Below are positions 47,899-61,500 of a DNA stretch of 64,000 nucleotides, piece by piece. Location of the stretch: NCBI GenBank assembly GCA_019914995.1, contig CM034134.1, forward strand, positions 3,790,463 to 3,854,462. The letters are read 5' to 3'. A program made the translations under genes and the position numbers. Position 1 is the first letter of the stretch, and each line of letters starts with the position of its first letter. The stretch is from Acanthochlamys bracteata. Its lineage: Eukaryota > Streptophyta > Magnoliopsida > Pandanales > Velloziaceae. The notes under the pieces are model-generated. The model was given only the letters and a program-made list of their open reading frames with translations. It was not told where the DNA came from and ran no database searches.

Positions 47899-50394
47899 AC
47901 GACAAAAATAAAAACTATAAATCTAAAGTTAACAATATATGATACAATTTAAAAATTCAATCTGATAAATCAGATTTAAATTAAAATTTTTCAAATTCAG
48001 GTCAATTTCGGATACGGATAATATAAACATGTTTTAAGTAAATTTTAGGTTGACCCGCAAATTCAAATATTCCTCTTCCTTCTTTCTTCCTCCTCGTTCG
48101 CCTCAGCCCAAGGCCTCACCGACGCACCTAAACGGAGCCCTATCACATTTACCTCACCGGCAATCACTCCATCCTTTGCTAGAGCTCATATAGTTAAGCA
48201 ATCCACCACATCTCCTGCTTTTCAATCCCACCAACAATTTCTCCTTCAGCAATTCTCTAGTTTTTTCCGCCACTTGTTCCAGCTTCACCATCGTCAATTC
48301 CAGCTTCGGTGCCTCCAACTCCTGCTACTCCGTCTCCTGCTCTGGCACCTTTTTCAGATCAGCACTCCTGCAGCAAGTAAACAACCAAATTTTCGCAACT
48401 GCTAGCTAGCTTTATCTAACCAATTAATGGAGAAGAAGAAGAACAAAAACAACAACTATTTGTTGTTTCTCTCCAATGTAAATGAAATGGAAGAAAAAAT
48501 TGTTTTGTTTTTGTGTTTGTTTTTTCTTTTCTGGACGTTTTGAATGAAAACTTTTTTTTTTTTCTTTATTTGAGACGAAGAAAACGAAGATAATCGAAAG
48601 GTAGAAGAAAAGGTTACAACCTTCAAGAAGGTAAGCGAAAGAGACAGACACAACCGTAGACCAATTTGATAGCGGTTTGCTAACGTGTCACTCTAGCGAT
48701 TCCCTAATTGCTTGCCTTTAGAAAGTTTAGAATTTACCATTTCACACTTTCATGCGTAGTACTTCATGAAATAAAATGCTTTTTCAATATCTTTATAAAT
48801 ATATTAATAATTTTAACATTACTATTTTTCTTAACGAAAATCAACAAATTTCATTAGAATATAGTTTCTTTCCCCCTAATGTTCGACGAGTATTTGAAAA
48901 TGTGTAGAGCATTGTGAAAGCTGATAATTGAATAGGCCTATTTTAACGAACACTTATCATATTTTTTAATTAAAAATACTGTGTAATATTTATTTTAACT
49001 GATTTTTTAATTCCATTCGTGCTTGAAAATAGAAAACAAAAATAAATAATTTTAACTATCAAATTGGTCATTACGAATTTGATCCGGTTACTAAATATGT
49101 TTGGTTATGTTTGATATTTTTGACCCATATATATCATGAGCTAAATTATAGTTGAACGAATTTAACTAAAGCTGAACTACTAATCCGAATTGTCATTCGT
49201 AATAATCAATGTTATCAATTTAAATTTTAAAATACTACGATTTTACTTCATCAAAACGATTCCAATTTCAAGTAAAATCTTTTTTGAATAAAATTCTACC
49301 GAAATTTTGATTTAAATTTTAAGATCGGTAAGATTTCGATCTTTTTACGATTCCTACGATTTTAGTTTTGAAGAAAATTTTATAGTTAACTAAATTTGAG
49401 AGAGTTTTTTATAAAATTGTAGAGAGTTTTATATAAATTTAAAAAGATTTTCTGAAATATATAATTTGAAGAATTTTCTATAAAATATAAAGTGATTTTT
49501 TTATAAATTTAAAGAATTTTCAAAATTTTTTGAAATGGACCAACTTTTTTTAAGAAATAATTAAAAATTTTTTTTATAAAAGATGATTAATAGTATTAAA
49601 AAATATTTATAAATTTATTAGTATATAAATATTTTACAATTCTATGCAAACGAAACAATCCTAAATAAAATCCCGATTTTGATAATTTTGGTAACGACCC
49701 GACTCAAACCCATATCAAATTAAGTACCGTTTGGTGCAGCAGAAATTAAAACAAATTTTTAATAAAAAAATATTTTATTAAGTGTTTGTTTATTTCATAA
49801 GTGTTTAAAATAATATCGATTTGGTAAAAATTTGCCTGTGACTGCACTTTTATCCGAGTCAAATTTTTGGTACTTTCAGATAGAGAAATTGTTTGAAAAA
49901 TTTTATATAAGATGAGACTTCTAATTAAATAAAATATAGTTTAAAAGATAATAAAACAAACTCACAGAGTAACTAAAAAATCTAAAATACTATAAAATCT
50001 CTTATGTAAATTATTATTTATGAAATAATTTTCGATAAAATATTTATAATTAAAAAGAAAAATCACAAAAAAGGGCGCCTAATGCCATCTTGCATTTGTC
50101 CAACAAGTAGCATTAATGTGTGTAAAACTTTTTTCACGACAATATGATTCTTTTCTTAACTTTATGAGGAAATAACTCAAAACAGCCAGAGGAAAAAAAA
50201 TTGCTTCTTTACCTCTATCTTCAGCTCTCTGCAGACAATGGAGAGTTGACAGCAACATCAATCTCCAGCAAGTCTAAAGCCTATAAAAGAAACTCGTACT
50301 ATTATGGTATATCATCTACGAAGTAAAATCTCATTGATAATCAACCATGTAAGCAGATCACGTAGATTGCTGATTGAATGAGATGTCTGTCCAG
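47899..50394. other. AT-rich intergenic DNA downstream of the bHLH gene
   Basis: About 2.5 kb. A CT-rich island at 48060-48370 has coding-like composition but no frame I can assign. A poly-purine/pyrimidine tract lies near 48430-48640. 49200-49700 is extremely AT-rich with repetitive 'aaattttt' phrases. The last ~130 bp should contain the 3' UTR of the bHLH gene; no canonical AATAAA is evident. Confidence 0.4.
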
Positions 50395-52420
50395 CTAAAG
50401 AAACTTCTGCTCCAGTATGTTTGCGAGGATGTTCGTTCGCTGACGTTTGATGGTTGAAGACGTCTCATCGGCAGTCGCTCGTTCAATCACAGCCTTGAGG
50501 GATTCCTGGATCATGCTGAGGTTCTCCGGCTTATTTACGTTATCAGTGTCCTCTTCTGCGGTGACAATGAGCACATTCTTTACACGACCTCCGAGAGTTG
50601 TCATCTCGGCCTTGAGTGCACGGAGTTTTAGAGCCTTGAGTGTTCGGATAAGATCAGGAAGTAGGTCGGAGCGATCATCGCAGCAGAGAGAGGCGCGTAC
50701 GATGAACTTCCCGTCCTCATCGTTTGCTGTATCAATTGTAAGCTCATCAGTCTCGGTTGGCAGTGGACTCTCTTGTGCGATCTCCGATGTCTGCCGTTTG
50801 AGTTCTTTCACATGTTGGATCACCTCTGCAAGTAAAGATGCCTTGTCGGTCTGCAAAACAAATTCCCATGTACCGAGTGATCAGTCGGAGAACTCAACAT
50901 CGGCCACGAAACACGTACAAAAGAGTTCTAGAATTTTAGAAACCTTATTGGGTAGGTAGGAGATACAACTTTAGTGGACGACTTGACTGAAAAATGAGAG
51001 ACTATTGTAAAGCATACGGTACGCTTGGAAGAGAAAGTCATGGGCTAGAAAATGCAAATTGTGCAGGCTAAGTGGGATTTCACGGTTGTTTAATATCATC
51101 AATATCGGTTTAATATTCATGGAAGAGAAAGATAGTTATGAGAAGGGAAGGGTTGTGGCTAACTAGTGGTGATGAGATATATAATGGATTGTGTAGGTAT
51201 AGTAGCTAGCAAGACATGGTTATGCTGCTGGTGTGCTTTTCATATGACGAAATCCGACACTAGAGCTCGTCTTTGTCACTGTTGGTACCACTGCAGCTCC
51301 AGCAACAATTAGTACTCAATGAGAGCTTTTTCGTTGCTCTTTCATGAGTCAACTTTATAATGCCAAAAAGCAATGATTTCTTGTTCAGTCTGTTAGTACA
51401 GCAGCAAAGGAAGCAAGCAAAGTACGGGAAGGTTTGAAGTGGAACAACAAACTGAAGCACAACAGTCTCTGAATTAGTTACAATTGGAACAACTTCATCT
51501 GTACTGTTGACTATGGTTCGTGTTGAATTTCTTATTAAACTAGGGTGATTGATCTAGTGGTCTTGCAAAGGAAGACTGTGTTAGTTAAGTGAATCAAGGA
51601 CCGTTAACTGCCCTATAATCTTTCACATTAAAACTTAAGCTTTTGTTATTCGAAAGAGAGTAATCTATAAATATGATCAACAAGGAGAAAATTAAATTAA
51701 AGGTAAAATAGTACTAGCTAGTAAGTAGACGGATATATTAAACCTGTGTCCTGGAGCCCTATGAACTGAAATGTTATATGGGGTAGCATATATTACCTTG
51801 GTGGTGTTGGGTAGCATGCTGCGGAGCATGGCAAGATGCCCATTTATTCGCTCCCGGCGTCGGCGCTCGGCCTCACTATGGCTTCTGGATGCAGCGAGAG
51901 CCTTGGCGTCCATTATTTCCTGTGCTGTCATCCGACTGAATTCTGCTTGAAGACCACCAAACGGATATGAAGAAGTCGACACTGGTCCTCCTCGAGGGAA
52001 AGCTTCTGATCCACACAAACCGGGTAGTCCCAGAGGATTTACTGAAGAGTTGCCACCACCACCTCTGTAATTATAAGCAAACTGAAGAGAAGATGAAGCT
52101 TTACGAACTCCGTAGAAGGGAGGCAGAGGTGGTGATGTTCCAAAGGGAAGTTGGGGAAGTGATGGAATGGAAGGAAACAAGACGTCTTGAAGGCCAACAT
52201 CATGGAAATGGTGATCTATGCGGCCAACCGGCGCAATCGAACATGACCGAGAAGTTGCAATTTCATGATCTGACGAAAATATAAACCCTTCATCTCCTTC
52301 TCCTCCTTCACCATAGCTGCGATTAATGGTGGCTGTGGTGCAGTGCTGTAGTAGGGGATCTTGGTGATAAACTTGTAACTCTTGAATCCCATTAGATGAA
52401 CACCCGTTATTCATCTCCAT
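50395..52420 (-). CDS. bHLH transcription factor of the bHLH30/bHLH32 (TMO5-like) group
   Basis: Two exons on the minus strand: 52420-51797 and 50850-50395, with a 946-bp intron (GT at 51796-51795, AG at 50852-50851) in phase 0. The protein is 359 residues, close to the 340-370 of Arabidopsis bHLH30 and TMO5. Residues 1-165 are low-complexity and family-variable, with Gly/Ser and Pro patches. The bHLH domain spans about 178-230: basic region 'SHSEAERRRRERIN' with the H181/E185/R189 E-box-binding triad, helix 1 'GHLAMLRSMLPNTTK', then after the splice 'TDKASLLAEVIQHVKEL'. The C-terminal half, about 255-325, contains 'RASLCCDDRSDLLPDL' and 'GGRVKNVLIVT', an ACT-like dimerisation region typical of this group. 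Known members act in the nucleus, and TMO5 pairs with LHW to control vascular cell division. Which paralogue this is cannot be settled here. The splice point inside the bHLH domain and the intact frame support an active gene. The start is ATG 52420; the second Met codon is two residues later. Confidence 0.95.
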
Positions 52421-52530
52421 AGTCTAGTCTGCGCAATCAAATCTCACAACTGGATCCCTAACTAACTTCTTGTACACTTTATCCCTTAGTCGACCTGCCT
52501 AGCTTTTAACTGAACTTGTTATGTATCTCC

Positions 52531-52543
52531 CATATATATAAAT
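52531..52543 (-). promoter_or_regulatory. Candidate TATA box of the bHLH gene
   Basis: Minus-strand TTTATATATATG about 110 bp upstream of the start codon, a distance compatible with a short 5' leader. No other TATA-like site on this strand is closer. Prediction only. Confidence 0.4.
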
Positions 52544-54659
52544 TATCAAAAATTAACTCTCGCTTGTTTGTGAAGAAAAGTTTTGAGGGAAAACATCTGA
52601 CAAACCCTCTTCTTCGCCTTACATCCTACGCTAGCTCCTGCTTTGCCTTTTAATTTGTCTGTCTCTTCTCTCGTTATGTACTTTTTTGCCAAAATCTTTT
52701 GCACTTTCTCTTGCAGCAGAAAGCTGAGAGCCAGATAGATATAAAACCCCTGGTCGAGTGTGGCAGAAGACAAAAGGTAGAGGGAGAAATGAAAGCAGGA
52801 TGATGGCGGTCTAAGGTAAGTAGAAGCGACCACTGCTGCTATCAGAATAGAAAGAAGACCACAACAAATATTAAATTCCTGTAAAGATCATAATAAACAA
52901 ATGAAAAAAAAAAGCAACTCCTTGGTCAAGGCCCACGTTCTCCCTCCTGCAGCCGCTGCCCCTCTCGCTAATTGCTTTGCTTCTTACTTTCCCATTCCAC
53001 GCCTTCGGACCTCTGCCCTCCCAAAACTATGTAATCATTTCGTCTTGGAGCACACTCTCCTCTCTCCCACTTTCTCTACTCTAGCTAAGACATTAGTCCA
53101 TCCATTGCTACCCCTCTCGTTCTCTATCTACATCTCTTTCTGATATTGACACTTCTTCTCGACATTAGTCTAGCAACATACTTCAACCCATTTGTAACCT
53201 TAATCTCTATCTCTTATCGCTCTCTTTGTAGAGTTTGAGTTTGGTTTGCCTTTTGCTTTTTATCATCTGCAAGAGTCTAAAACGACATGACTTTTACATA
53301 AGGAGTTTAGAGATATTATTGTTCTTTTCAATTCTTTTTTTCTAAATGAAATCATACTTAATGACGTTTTTGATGCTAATGCTAAGTGGAAATCCTAGAG
53401 AGAGAGTGTGGGTACACGGCAACATTTACATACAAAATAATGGTCCCCCTTGGCTACACAACGTTCTAGTTTTCTGTTTTCAATCCTTTTGCCTGCTTTC
53501 CTGTTAGAAGGATTCAAAAAGAAAGAGCTCCACTACTACCACCAGCACGCCCCCGAGGGATAGCGAAGAGTGAGTGGGTCCTATAATGATGTCAGTGACA
53601 TGCTAGCCTGACGTGGGCACTGGTTGCATTCATGGATCCCCCATTCGCCCGACCGGCTCCCCCGCCTTCCATGATACAAATTTCTTAAGACCATTCCATG
53701 AAATGGTAAAGATGGATATACATTCTAAGAGCGTGATTGGTTGCCCAACATTTCATGTCTTTCGCGAAAATTCTCATTCCTGTTTTCTTTTTTCATCCTT
53801 CCAACTTATTCACTTTTTCAATGCACTCATTCTGTCGTCCTTTCGCTCAAAAAATGCTCCATTCATCTGTCGATACTTTTCGATGCGCTTCAACTCGATC
53901 TTACCAGTCTCTTCCTATTGAACTTTCTACTATTTTATAGTCCGAGTAGAATAATTTTTTATCGTTAAATTTATGCTATAATATTATATATATGACAGTT
54001 TTATCTATATTAAATTCTATATTATATTTATTTTTATAATTTTATATATTATATTAGAGTTTTATATTCTTGTCTTACGATATAGATACAATTAATAATC
54101 ATCAACTATCATCAAATGATTTTTTCTTTTCAATTACACAATTAAATCGGTGTGTTTGGCATTGCTTAAGAAGAAAATAATTTTTTAATTTTTAATTTTA
54201 TATTTTTCAATACATTTTTTACAACTATATATAAAATTTATTTTAAAATTTAAAAAAATTTTATGTACTGAGATTTTTTTATTGTATATTTTTATTATTT
54301 TTTAGAGATAAAAAAAATATAGCTTATTTTTAAAAAAAAATAAATATATCCTACATTTTAGAAAAGTATTATTTCTAAAATACTTCTAAATATCATCCTC
54401 TATAATTAAATTTTATTGTAATTGAAGACCTAAAATTCTGATTAAAAGCAAATAAATTTGAAAAAAGAAGTGTACTACTTCGCATCTAAGCAGGAAGAAA
54501 TTTCAATTAAATACAATTACAAAAAAAACCTTTAAAAGAATCAGTAAAGCTAACAAAAAACCAAACGAAAAATTATTTTTCTTATGACAATCCTCACAAA
54601 AGGGTAAGTTGTTTCATTTATGACATAAAGGAGCCTTATTTTACCGAAAATTGCATATT
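52544..54659. other. Upstream region of the bHLH gene and intergenic DNA
   Basis: About 2.1 kb. 52640-53250 is rich in CT blocks and may be regulatory. A GC-richer stretch near 53530-53660 contains an ACGT core ('ctgacgtgggc' near 53610), a possible bZIP-type site. 53950-54540 is very AT-rich. Overlapping plus-strand frames at 53613-53968 are biased by pyrimidine composition and are not called as genes. Confidence 0.4.
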
Positions 54660-54860
54660 CTTTGGATCTCTTTGTAATTAAACCGCAATTGTAGGCGTTA
54701 CAATTAGTTGCTATTGGTGAGGATCCGAACCAAGGACAACGGATTGAGCATACAGTGTTTCCTTTTTGGTTTAAATATATTAGCACTACAAGAGATTCGA
54801 ATCATATACCTCTCTTTTAGAGGGGATGCCTTAACTGCTCTACTTCTGGCTGCTATGCAT
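54660..54860 (-). repeat. tRNA-derived SINE candidate
   Basis: On the minus strand from about 54845 a tRNA-like order appears: an A-box-like 'AGAGCAGTTAAGGC', then about 30 bp later a B-box-like 'TGATTCGAATCTC'. A second B-box-like 'GGTTCGGATCCTC' lies about 85 bp further on. No target duplication or A/T tail was identified. It could be chance or a decayed tRNA gene. Confidence 0.3.
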
Positions 54861-55979
54861 ATAGTATTATTGTTTCTAACATAGATACCCTTTCTTCTGA
54901 CTACATAACTGCAATGACCTCAAGATGGTGTAGAAAGGATCTTAATTTTCTTAAAGATGGCTAAGGTTTGATTAGATCGATATTTGTTCGGTTAGGACAT
55001 TTAGTTTCACAACGTTCATAATAGTTTTGATATTATATTCATAAATTTGTGAACTAACATCCCATTACCACATGGTATCAAAACATATTGAAACAAATCA
55101 GTGACGTTGTAGACTAACCCACATTTGCCCCCGATTTTGTTTCCTAGCACGTGTTAAGAGATTCAACTCACCTTCGTGGCCACTTTACTCTCAAGTAGTC
55201 AATAAGATATTTAAATCCATTTGTCTAGTCCATTTTTTATTTCAGGTTGGTGTTAAGAGGTTTAAACCCACATTAATTCGTAACCCACTTCATTTTAGAT
55301 ATGTATTAAAAGTTTAAACCCACCTTTATAGTCGCCTCCTATGGAGAGGATGTTAAGAGATCTAGTTCCACATCACTTATTAATCATTCTAAGATAATAT
55401 TCATAAGATATGTTCTCACTTTTTTCGTTACCAATTAATTTTGGAATGAATACCAAGTTCGTCATAGATTCAACTTGGACCGAGAATGGCACTGGCTATA
55501 AAGCCACGTTGACGTCATTTTCAAGAAGCAATCACCAACTAGCAGCTCGAAGTACACTATCTAATCCAACATAGAACCTACGACAATGGTGGACTAAAGA
55601 GGCACATGGGACGAATAAGCATTAAGCTAGAATATGGTCCAGATCAGATCCTATGGGTGATTAAACGCATCAACTAGCATAAGGCAATTATGCTAGTGCC
55701 AAGGTAGCGGTTACCGGGCTGAAATTACCTTTGGTAGTTAGACAAGCAGATGACTAGCAAACAAAGGGAAGTGGTTTGGCATCTCTAGCATCATATAAGT
55801 ATGACCCAAATCTATTGGCTTGATGTAAGGAGAAAGCAAGTAATAATAACACTTCCGGTGCTTCACAATTTAAACCCGTCTATAGGGCAGCATTATTCCC
55901 CATCTATGATGTTCCTTTGCCATGACTAATGAAGGTAAAGTCACTTAAGTAAAATTTAGAAATTCTGTCATAGTTTATC
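54861..55979. other. Intergenic DNA with a degenerate repeated phrase
   Basis: No gene recognised. Variants of 'gttaagaggtttaaaccca' occur near 55150, 55250, 55305 and 55347, suggesting an old irregular repeat. 'catggtatcaaaacatat' near 55070 faintly recalls an LTR-element primer site, but no LTR is evident. Confidence 0.35.
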
Positions 55980-56200
55980 GTACAAGTGTAATATTATCCG
56001 TCTACCGTATAGTAAATAATGAGTTTGCGATCAAAAATCTTTCAATCATATTCAACTCTTCAATACTCATACAAGTACATATATATAGACTCTTTATAAC
56101 ACTAAATAAGGAAAATTCGAAATAAGAAAAGATATCTAATTATAAGAAAAGATATTCTAATATAACTGAAATACTAGATATATATTGACTCACACGAATA
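55980..56200 (-). repeat. 3' LTR-like end of Copia-3 copy A
   Basis: Shares 'tcatacaagtacatatatat' and the following 'actaaataagga' block with 58360-58410, and ends next to a purine-tract remnant ('ctcctgctcaagttgg'). The left boundary is approximate. Confidence 0.5.
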
Positions 56201-58344
56201 CTCCTGCTCAAGTTGGTGCGAAAATATCACCAGTAGTCAACTTGCTCAGTAAGTAATAAAAGATTCTATTTGAAACATATTCTCTTAATATATTTGCTAA
56301 CTGTGCTTCTGAACTTATAAAAAATAACTCAATCAATTTTGACTCTATTTTTATTTTGAAGAATATGTCGATCCACCTCAACATGTTTGGTGCGATCATA
56401 TTGCACTAGATTATAGTCTCATAAGATTTCTTTAAGGAAAACCAAGTTCTGTCAACAATATTCGAAGGCACAAAAGTTTACAAACTCCATGTGTCATTTC
56501 TCCATATTCAGCTTCAGCAGAAGATCGAGCAACCACTTCTGTTTCTTACTCCTCCATGTGACTAAATTATCACCAACAAACGTAAAAAAGCAAGATGTCG
56601 AACGCTTGTCTGTCTTATCTCCTGCCTAGTCAATATATCCATCTCTAGTCATATGGTTATTATTTTTAATAGTAGTCTTTTGCCTGGTGCTGATTTCAAA
56701 TATCTCCAAATTTTTTTCACAACTTGCATGTGATCAACATTTAGAGAATGTATAAACTGGCTAATAACACTCACCGCATATGATATATCAAAGCGAGTAT
56801 GCAATAAATAAAATAACTTGCCTAGTAATAGTTGATATTTTTTCCTTAACTGCTAGTACTAGATCAGGATATTCTTCTAAGTTATTATTCTCAATGATTA
56901 GTGCAGCGGCTGGTATGCAAGTTGACTCCCCTATCTCAGACAATAAGTTAAGGATATTTTTTTTTTATGATAGAAAAATACCTTATTTAGACATCGCCAC
57001 TTTAATGTCAAAGAAATATTTTCAGCTCTATAAATTCTTTAATCTCGAATTCAGAGGCTAGATATTTATTTAATATCTGAATTTCTTCCTCAACATTATC
57101 AACATAGTTTATCAAAACTGTTACCTTATCATTTTAGTTCTTCAAGAATAATGTATGACTAAGGCTTGACTAAATCTACGAAATCATGCTCTTGAAGATT
57201 ACTTCATAGAGAAAATCTCTCAAGAGAGTTTTAAGATTTTCTCTGTGGCAATTGATAACTCTTGTTAACAATGTTAGATTTATTCACAGCAATATTCTGA
57301 TTATCAGTACATACCTTAGGGATATCCTCGGAAGTTTGAGCTTGTACTATTGGATGCGAGTGAGAGATTTCTTCCACACTCCAACTCTTACTATTTCTTC
57401 CGTTTCTTTTAGTTTAAGTTAAGTAGTTCTAATCTCCTCCAAACCTGAGTCATGACTCACACATTGCCTATGATATTTCTCAATATGTGTATTGAGTCCT
57501 ATAGTAAACCAGTTCACATATTCCGTAGCTTCTATCTCCCCTTGAAGATTTTAATGTGACACCGATTTCATGAAATACATTTTTTACTCTAGAATTATCA
57601 CATTTATAGTCAAAATTTTACGATGTGTCGGAGGTTGATAGTTGTGATAACCTTTCTACTGAGGACAATAACCAAGAAATATGCACCTCAAAGCACATTG
57701 ATCAAACTTATCCTCTGCAAATGTTCTAGTGCAATAGATACAAAAATCTGATATGGAAGTGAGATGACAGAAAGTATAGTAATAAATGTAGATAAAACCT
57801 TGAATGTTGTCCAAATATTCAGCACTCTAGTGGCACGCTGTGAATCAGATAAACTGCAAACTAAATTGTGTATACCCAATAGTGTTTTGGAATATGGGTT
57901 TTAAACAATAAAGCACGGTCGTTCTCTATGATATGTCGATTTTTCCTTTCAGCCACTCCATTTTGTTGTGTTGTATGTTGATAAGAAATTTTGTAAATAA
58001 TGTCATGCTGAAGTAGGAACTCAAAGACATTAACGTACTCCCCCACATTATAGATCGAAAAACTCGAAATAAAAGAAAATTTGTGTTTACACCATATTAT
58101 GAACTGCACAAATATATCTACTATATCACTTTTATTTTTCAAAAGATATAACCAAATTGTAACTATGCAATCATTGACAAATGTCGAAAATCACCTGACA
58201 CAGTATGAGTCATAATCGGAAAAGGTCCCCAAATATCCTAATGCACTAATTCAAAGAGAGTTGTTATGTTGTTCATAACAGGTAAGGCACTCGGTGACTC
58301 TTATTAAGAATGCAAGCTTCACACTAAAACCCAGACTCTTTAGA
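55980..58344 (-). mobile_element. Copia-3 copy A (partial)
   Basis: Minus-strand order from the right: pre-integrase/integrase (from about 58340, with 'YKISYQHTTQQNGVAERKN' near 57980), then reverse transcriptase and RNase H remnants (56210-57300) and a 3' LTR-like stretch (about 55980-56200). It parallels copy B block for block but lacks gag and is broken many times. Its right edge abuts the LTR of copy B. Confidence 0.8.
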
Positions 58345-58508
58345 TGAAAACATTTTCAATCTTATTCTTCTCATTCAATACAAGTACATATATATAAACT
58401 TGTTATAAAACTAAATAAGAAAAGTTCTAAATAAAAAAAGAGATCTAAAATATAATATAATTTTATGGAAAGATATTTAGAATAATATATAGTTGATCCA
58501 CGCTAACA
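58345..58508 (-). repeat. Partial 3' LTR of Copia-3 copy B
   Basis: About 164 bp ending 'cgctaaca', followed by the minus-strand polypurine tract 'TTGAGGGGAAG'. It is shorter than a full LTR and directly adjoins the pre-integrase end of copy A. Confidence 0.65.
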
Positions 58509-61500
58509 CTTCCCCTCAAGTTGGTGCAAAGATAACATCAATGCCTAACTTGTTCAGTGAGTCATGAAAGATTTGGTTTGAAACTCCTTTTGTCAATAAA
58601 TCTGCTAACTGTGCCTCTGAAGCCACAAAAATTAACTCAACCAATTTGCTTCCAACTTTTACTTAATAAAATATCGATCGACCTCAACATGTTTGGTCCT
58701 ATCATGTTATACTCGATTATCAGCAATATTTATCGCTGCCTTGTTATCACAGGACATTTTGATAGTACTTTTAGGAGGAAAACCAAGCCCCGTCAATAAA
58801 ATTTGAAGTCATAAGAGTTAACAAACTCCATGTGCCATCCCTCTTTATCCAACTTCAAAAGACGATCGAGCAACCACTTTCTGTTTCTTACTCCTCGAAG
58901 TGAGTAGATTACCACCAACAAATATAAAACAGCCGAATGTAGAGCGTCTATTTGTCTTATCTCCTACCCAATATGCATCAGTATATCTATCAATATTCAG
59001 ATGATTATGCTTTCTGAATAATAATCACCTACTTGGTGCTGACTTCAAATATCTGAAAATTCTGTTCACTACTTCCATATGATTAACACTTGGAGAATGT
59101 ATAAACTGACTAATAATGGTCCTGCATATGCTATATTAGGGCGACATGCGATGAATAAATCAACCTGGCAACCAATTATTGATATTTTCCAGTAGCTCTT
59201 GGCACTTGATCAGAATAATCTGCTATGTTGTGATTCTCAATGATTGGTGTATTGGCTGGTTTGCAATCTGACATCCCTGTTTCAGACAATAACTCAAGAA
59301 CATATTTTTTTGATGATAGAGAAATACCTTGCTTAGACCTTACCACTTCAATTCCCAAAAAATATTTCAACTCTCCAAATTCTTTCATCTCAAATACAGA
59401 GGCTAGATATTTATTTAGCCTCTGAATTTCTTCATGATCATTATTTGTAACAATCATATCATCAACATAGTTTATCAAAGCAGTTACCTTATCATTTTGG
59501 TTCTTCAAAAATAATGTATGTTCAGTATTACTCTGTTGGTAACCATATCTACTCAAGGCTTGACTAAATCTACCAAACCATATTCTTGGAGATTGCTTCA
59601 GCCCATATAAAGCCGTTCTTTAACTTGCAGACATATTCAGTCCTTCCCGATACCCCATAGACAGGTAGAAGCTCCATATAAACTTCTTCTTCTAACTTAA
59701 CATGAAGAAATGAATTCTTTACATCAAACTGCTGCAAGAGACAGTAATACTCTGATGGTATTAATTTGGCAACTGGGCGAAAGTCTCATGATAATCCACT
59801 CCATAAGGTCTGTGAGTATCCCTTGGCCACTACCTTGCTTATACCTCTCTATCGTTCCATCTGCTTTTTGTTTGATTATATACACCCATTTACAACTAAC
59901 TGCTTTCTTATCTTCGAGTAGTGGCACTATCTCCTAGTCAAATTCTTCTAAAGAGGATCCATCTCTTCATTCATAGCCTTAGTCCATTTAGGATCGGATA
60001 AGACTTTCCTAGTGCTAGAAGGAAGAGTCGCAGCTGATACCTGATTAATGAAAGCCACATATGAAAAAGACAGTCTGTGATAAGACACATGATTGGCAAT
60101 AGGATATTTGGAAAATTTTTCTTCCGGTGAATATCTATCAGGAGGTTTTTCACGATTTTCTCTTTGTGGCAACTGATAACTCCTGTTGACAACGTTAGAT
60201 GTAACCATAATAATATTCTGAGTGTGAGTACTTACCTCAGGAATATCCTCAAGAGTTTGAGCTGGTATTGTAGGAAGCAAGAGGGGGGTTTCTTCTACAA
60301 CTTTAGCTTTTTCTATTTGTTCCGTTTCTTTTGGTTCAAGTTCAATAGTCTCAACCTCCTCCAGACCTGAGTCATGATTCACACATTGCCTCTGACCATC
60401 CTCAATATATGTGCTAAGTTTAATAGTAAGCTAATTCAGATCTTCCTTAGCTTCTATCTCCCCCTGAAGATTTGAATGTGATGCCGATTTGACAAAATAC
60501 ATTCCAACTCTACAAATGTCACACCGATGGTCACAAAAGTTTAGCGTGTTGGAGGATGATAGCAGCGATAACCTTTCTAGTGAGGACCATAACCGAAAAA
60601 CATGCAGCTCAAAGCACATGGATCCAATTTGTCTCTTTAGGTTTTCTACAAATGTACTAATGCAACATAACCCAAAATTCGAGGTGGATGTGAGAGGACA
60701 GATGGTATAGTAAGAAATGAACATAAAATCTCAAGTGGTGTCCGAAAGTTCAGAACCCTAGATAGAATGCAATTAATCATATAAATAGCAAACTGAATTG
60801 CACCTACCCATTAATGCTTAGGAACATGAGCTCCAAACAATAAAGCACGGGCGATTTCTAATATATGTTTATTTTTTCTTTCAGCTACTCCATTTATTGA
60901 GGTGTTGTGGATAGGAAGTCTCATGAATAATACCATGTTGATGAATGTAAGAGGTCAAAGATGTATTAACATACTTCCCCCCCTATTATCAAAGCAAAAA
61001 ATTTGAATAGGAAAGAAAAATTAAGTCTGCACCATCTTATGAAACCACACAAAGATATCACCAACATCACTTTTATTCTTCAAAACATATAACAATGTCA
61101 TATCTGTGCAATCTTCTACAAATGTCACAATCCACCTAACACTAACAAAAGTCATAACCGGAGAGGGTCCCCAAACATCCAAATGGACTAACAAAAAATG
61201 GGTTGTTCTTTTTTTGATAATAGAAAAATACAACACTTGATGACTCTTAGCAAGAATACATGCTTCACACTGATACTCAGACTCTTTGAGACCAAAAAAT
61301 AAAGATAATAGTAAATGTTTTAAAGAATAAAAAGACACATGACTTAGACGGCGATGCCAAAGCCATACTTTATTCTTCTTATCCAAATAGTATTAGTACC
61401 ACGCCTAATACTTATGTGTCTGAATATCCTGAAAAGTAAGCAAAAATAAGGATACATAAGAACAAGCAGTTCAACTGTTCATTAACTTGTCCAATAGATA

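Noticed and set aside
48060-48370. Possible leucine-rich-repeat gene fragment in a CT-rich island
   Set aside because: Only vague LxxL/N-like spacing in one frame with no consistent repeat register; composition alone explains it.
50447-50959. 170-codon plus-strand frame
   Set aside because: It is the antisense shadow of bHLH exon 2 and its intron edge. The minus-strand protein is strongly conserved in type.
51260-51460. Small minus-strand frame between the bHLH exons
   Set aside because: It lies wholly inside the intron defined by good GT/AG sites and has no recognisable content.
51967-52284. 105-codon plus-strand frame
   Set aside because: Antisense to bHLH exon 1, whose minus-strand frame runs from a clear ATG into the bHLH domain.
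53613-53968. Overlapping plus-strand frames of up to 102 codons
   Set aside because: Three different frames overlap here and all are driven by pyrimidine-rich sequence. No domain is recognisable.
55070-55090. Primer-site-like 'catggtatcaaaacatat'
   Set aside because: It is degenerate and no LTR or gag lies beside it.
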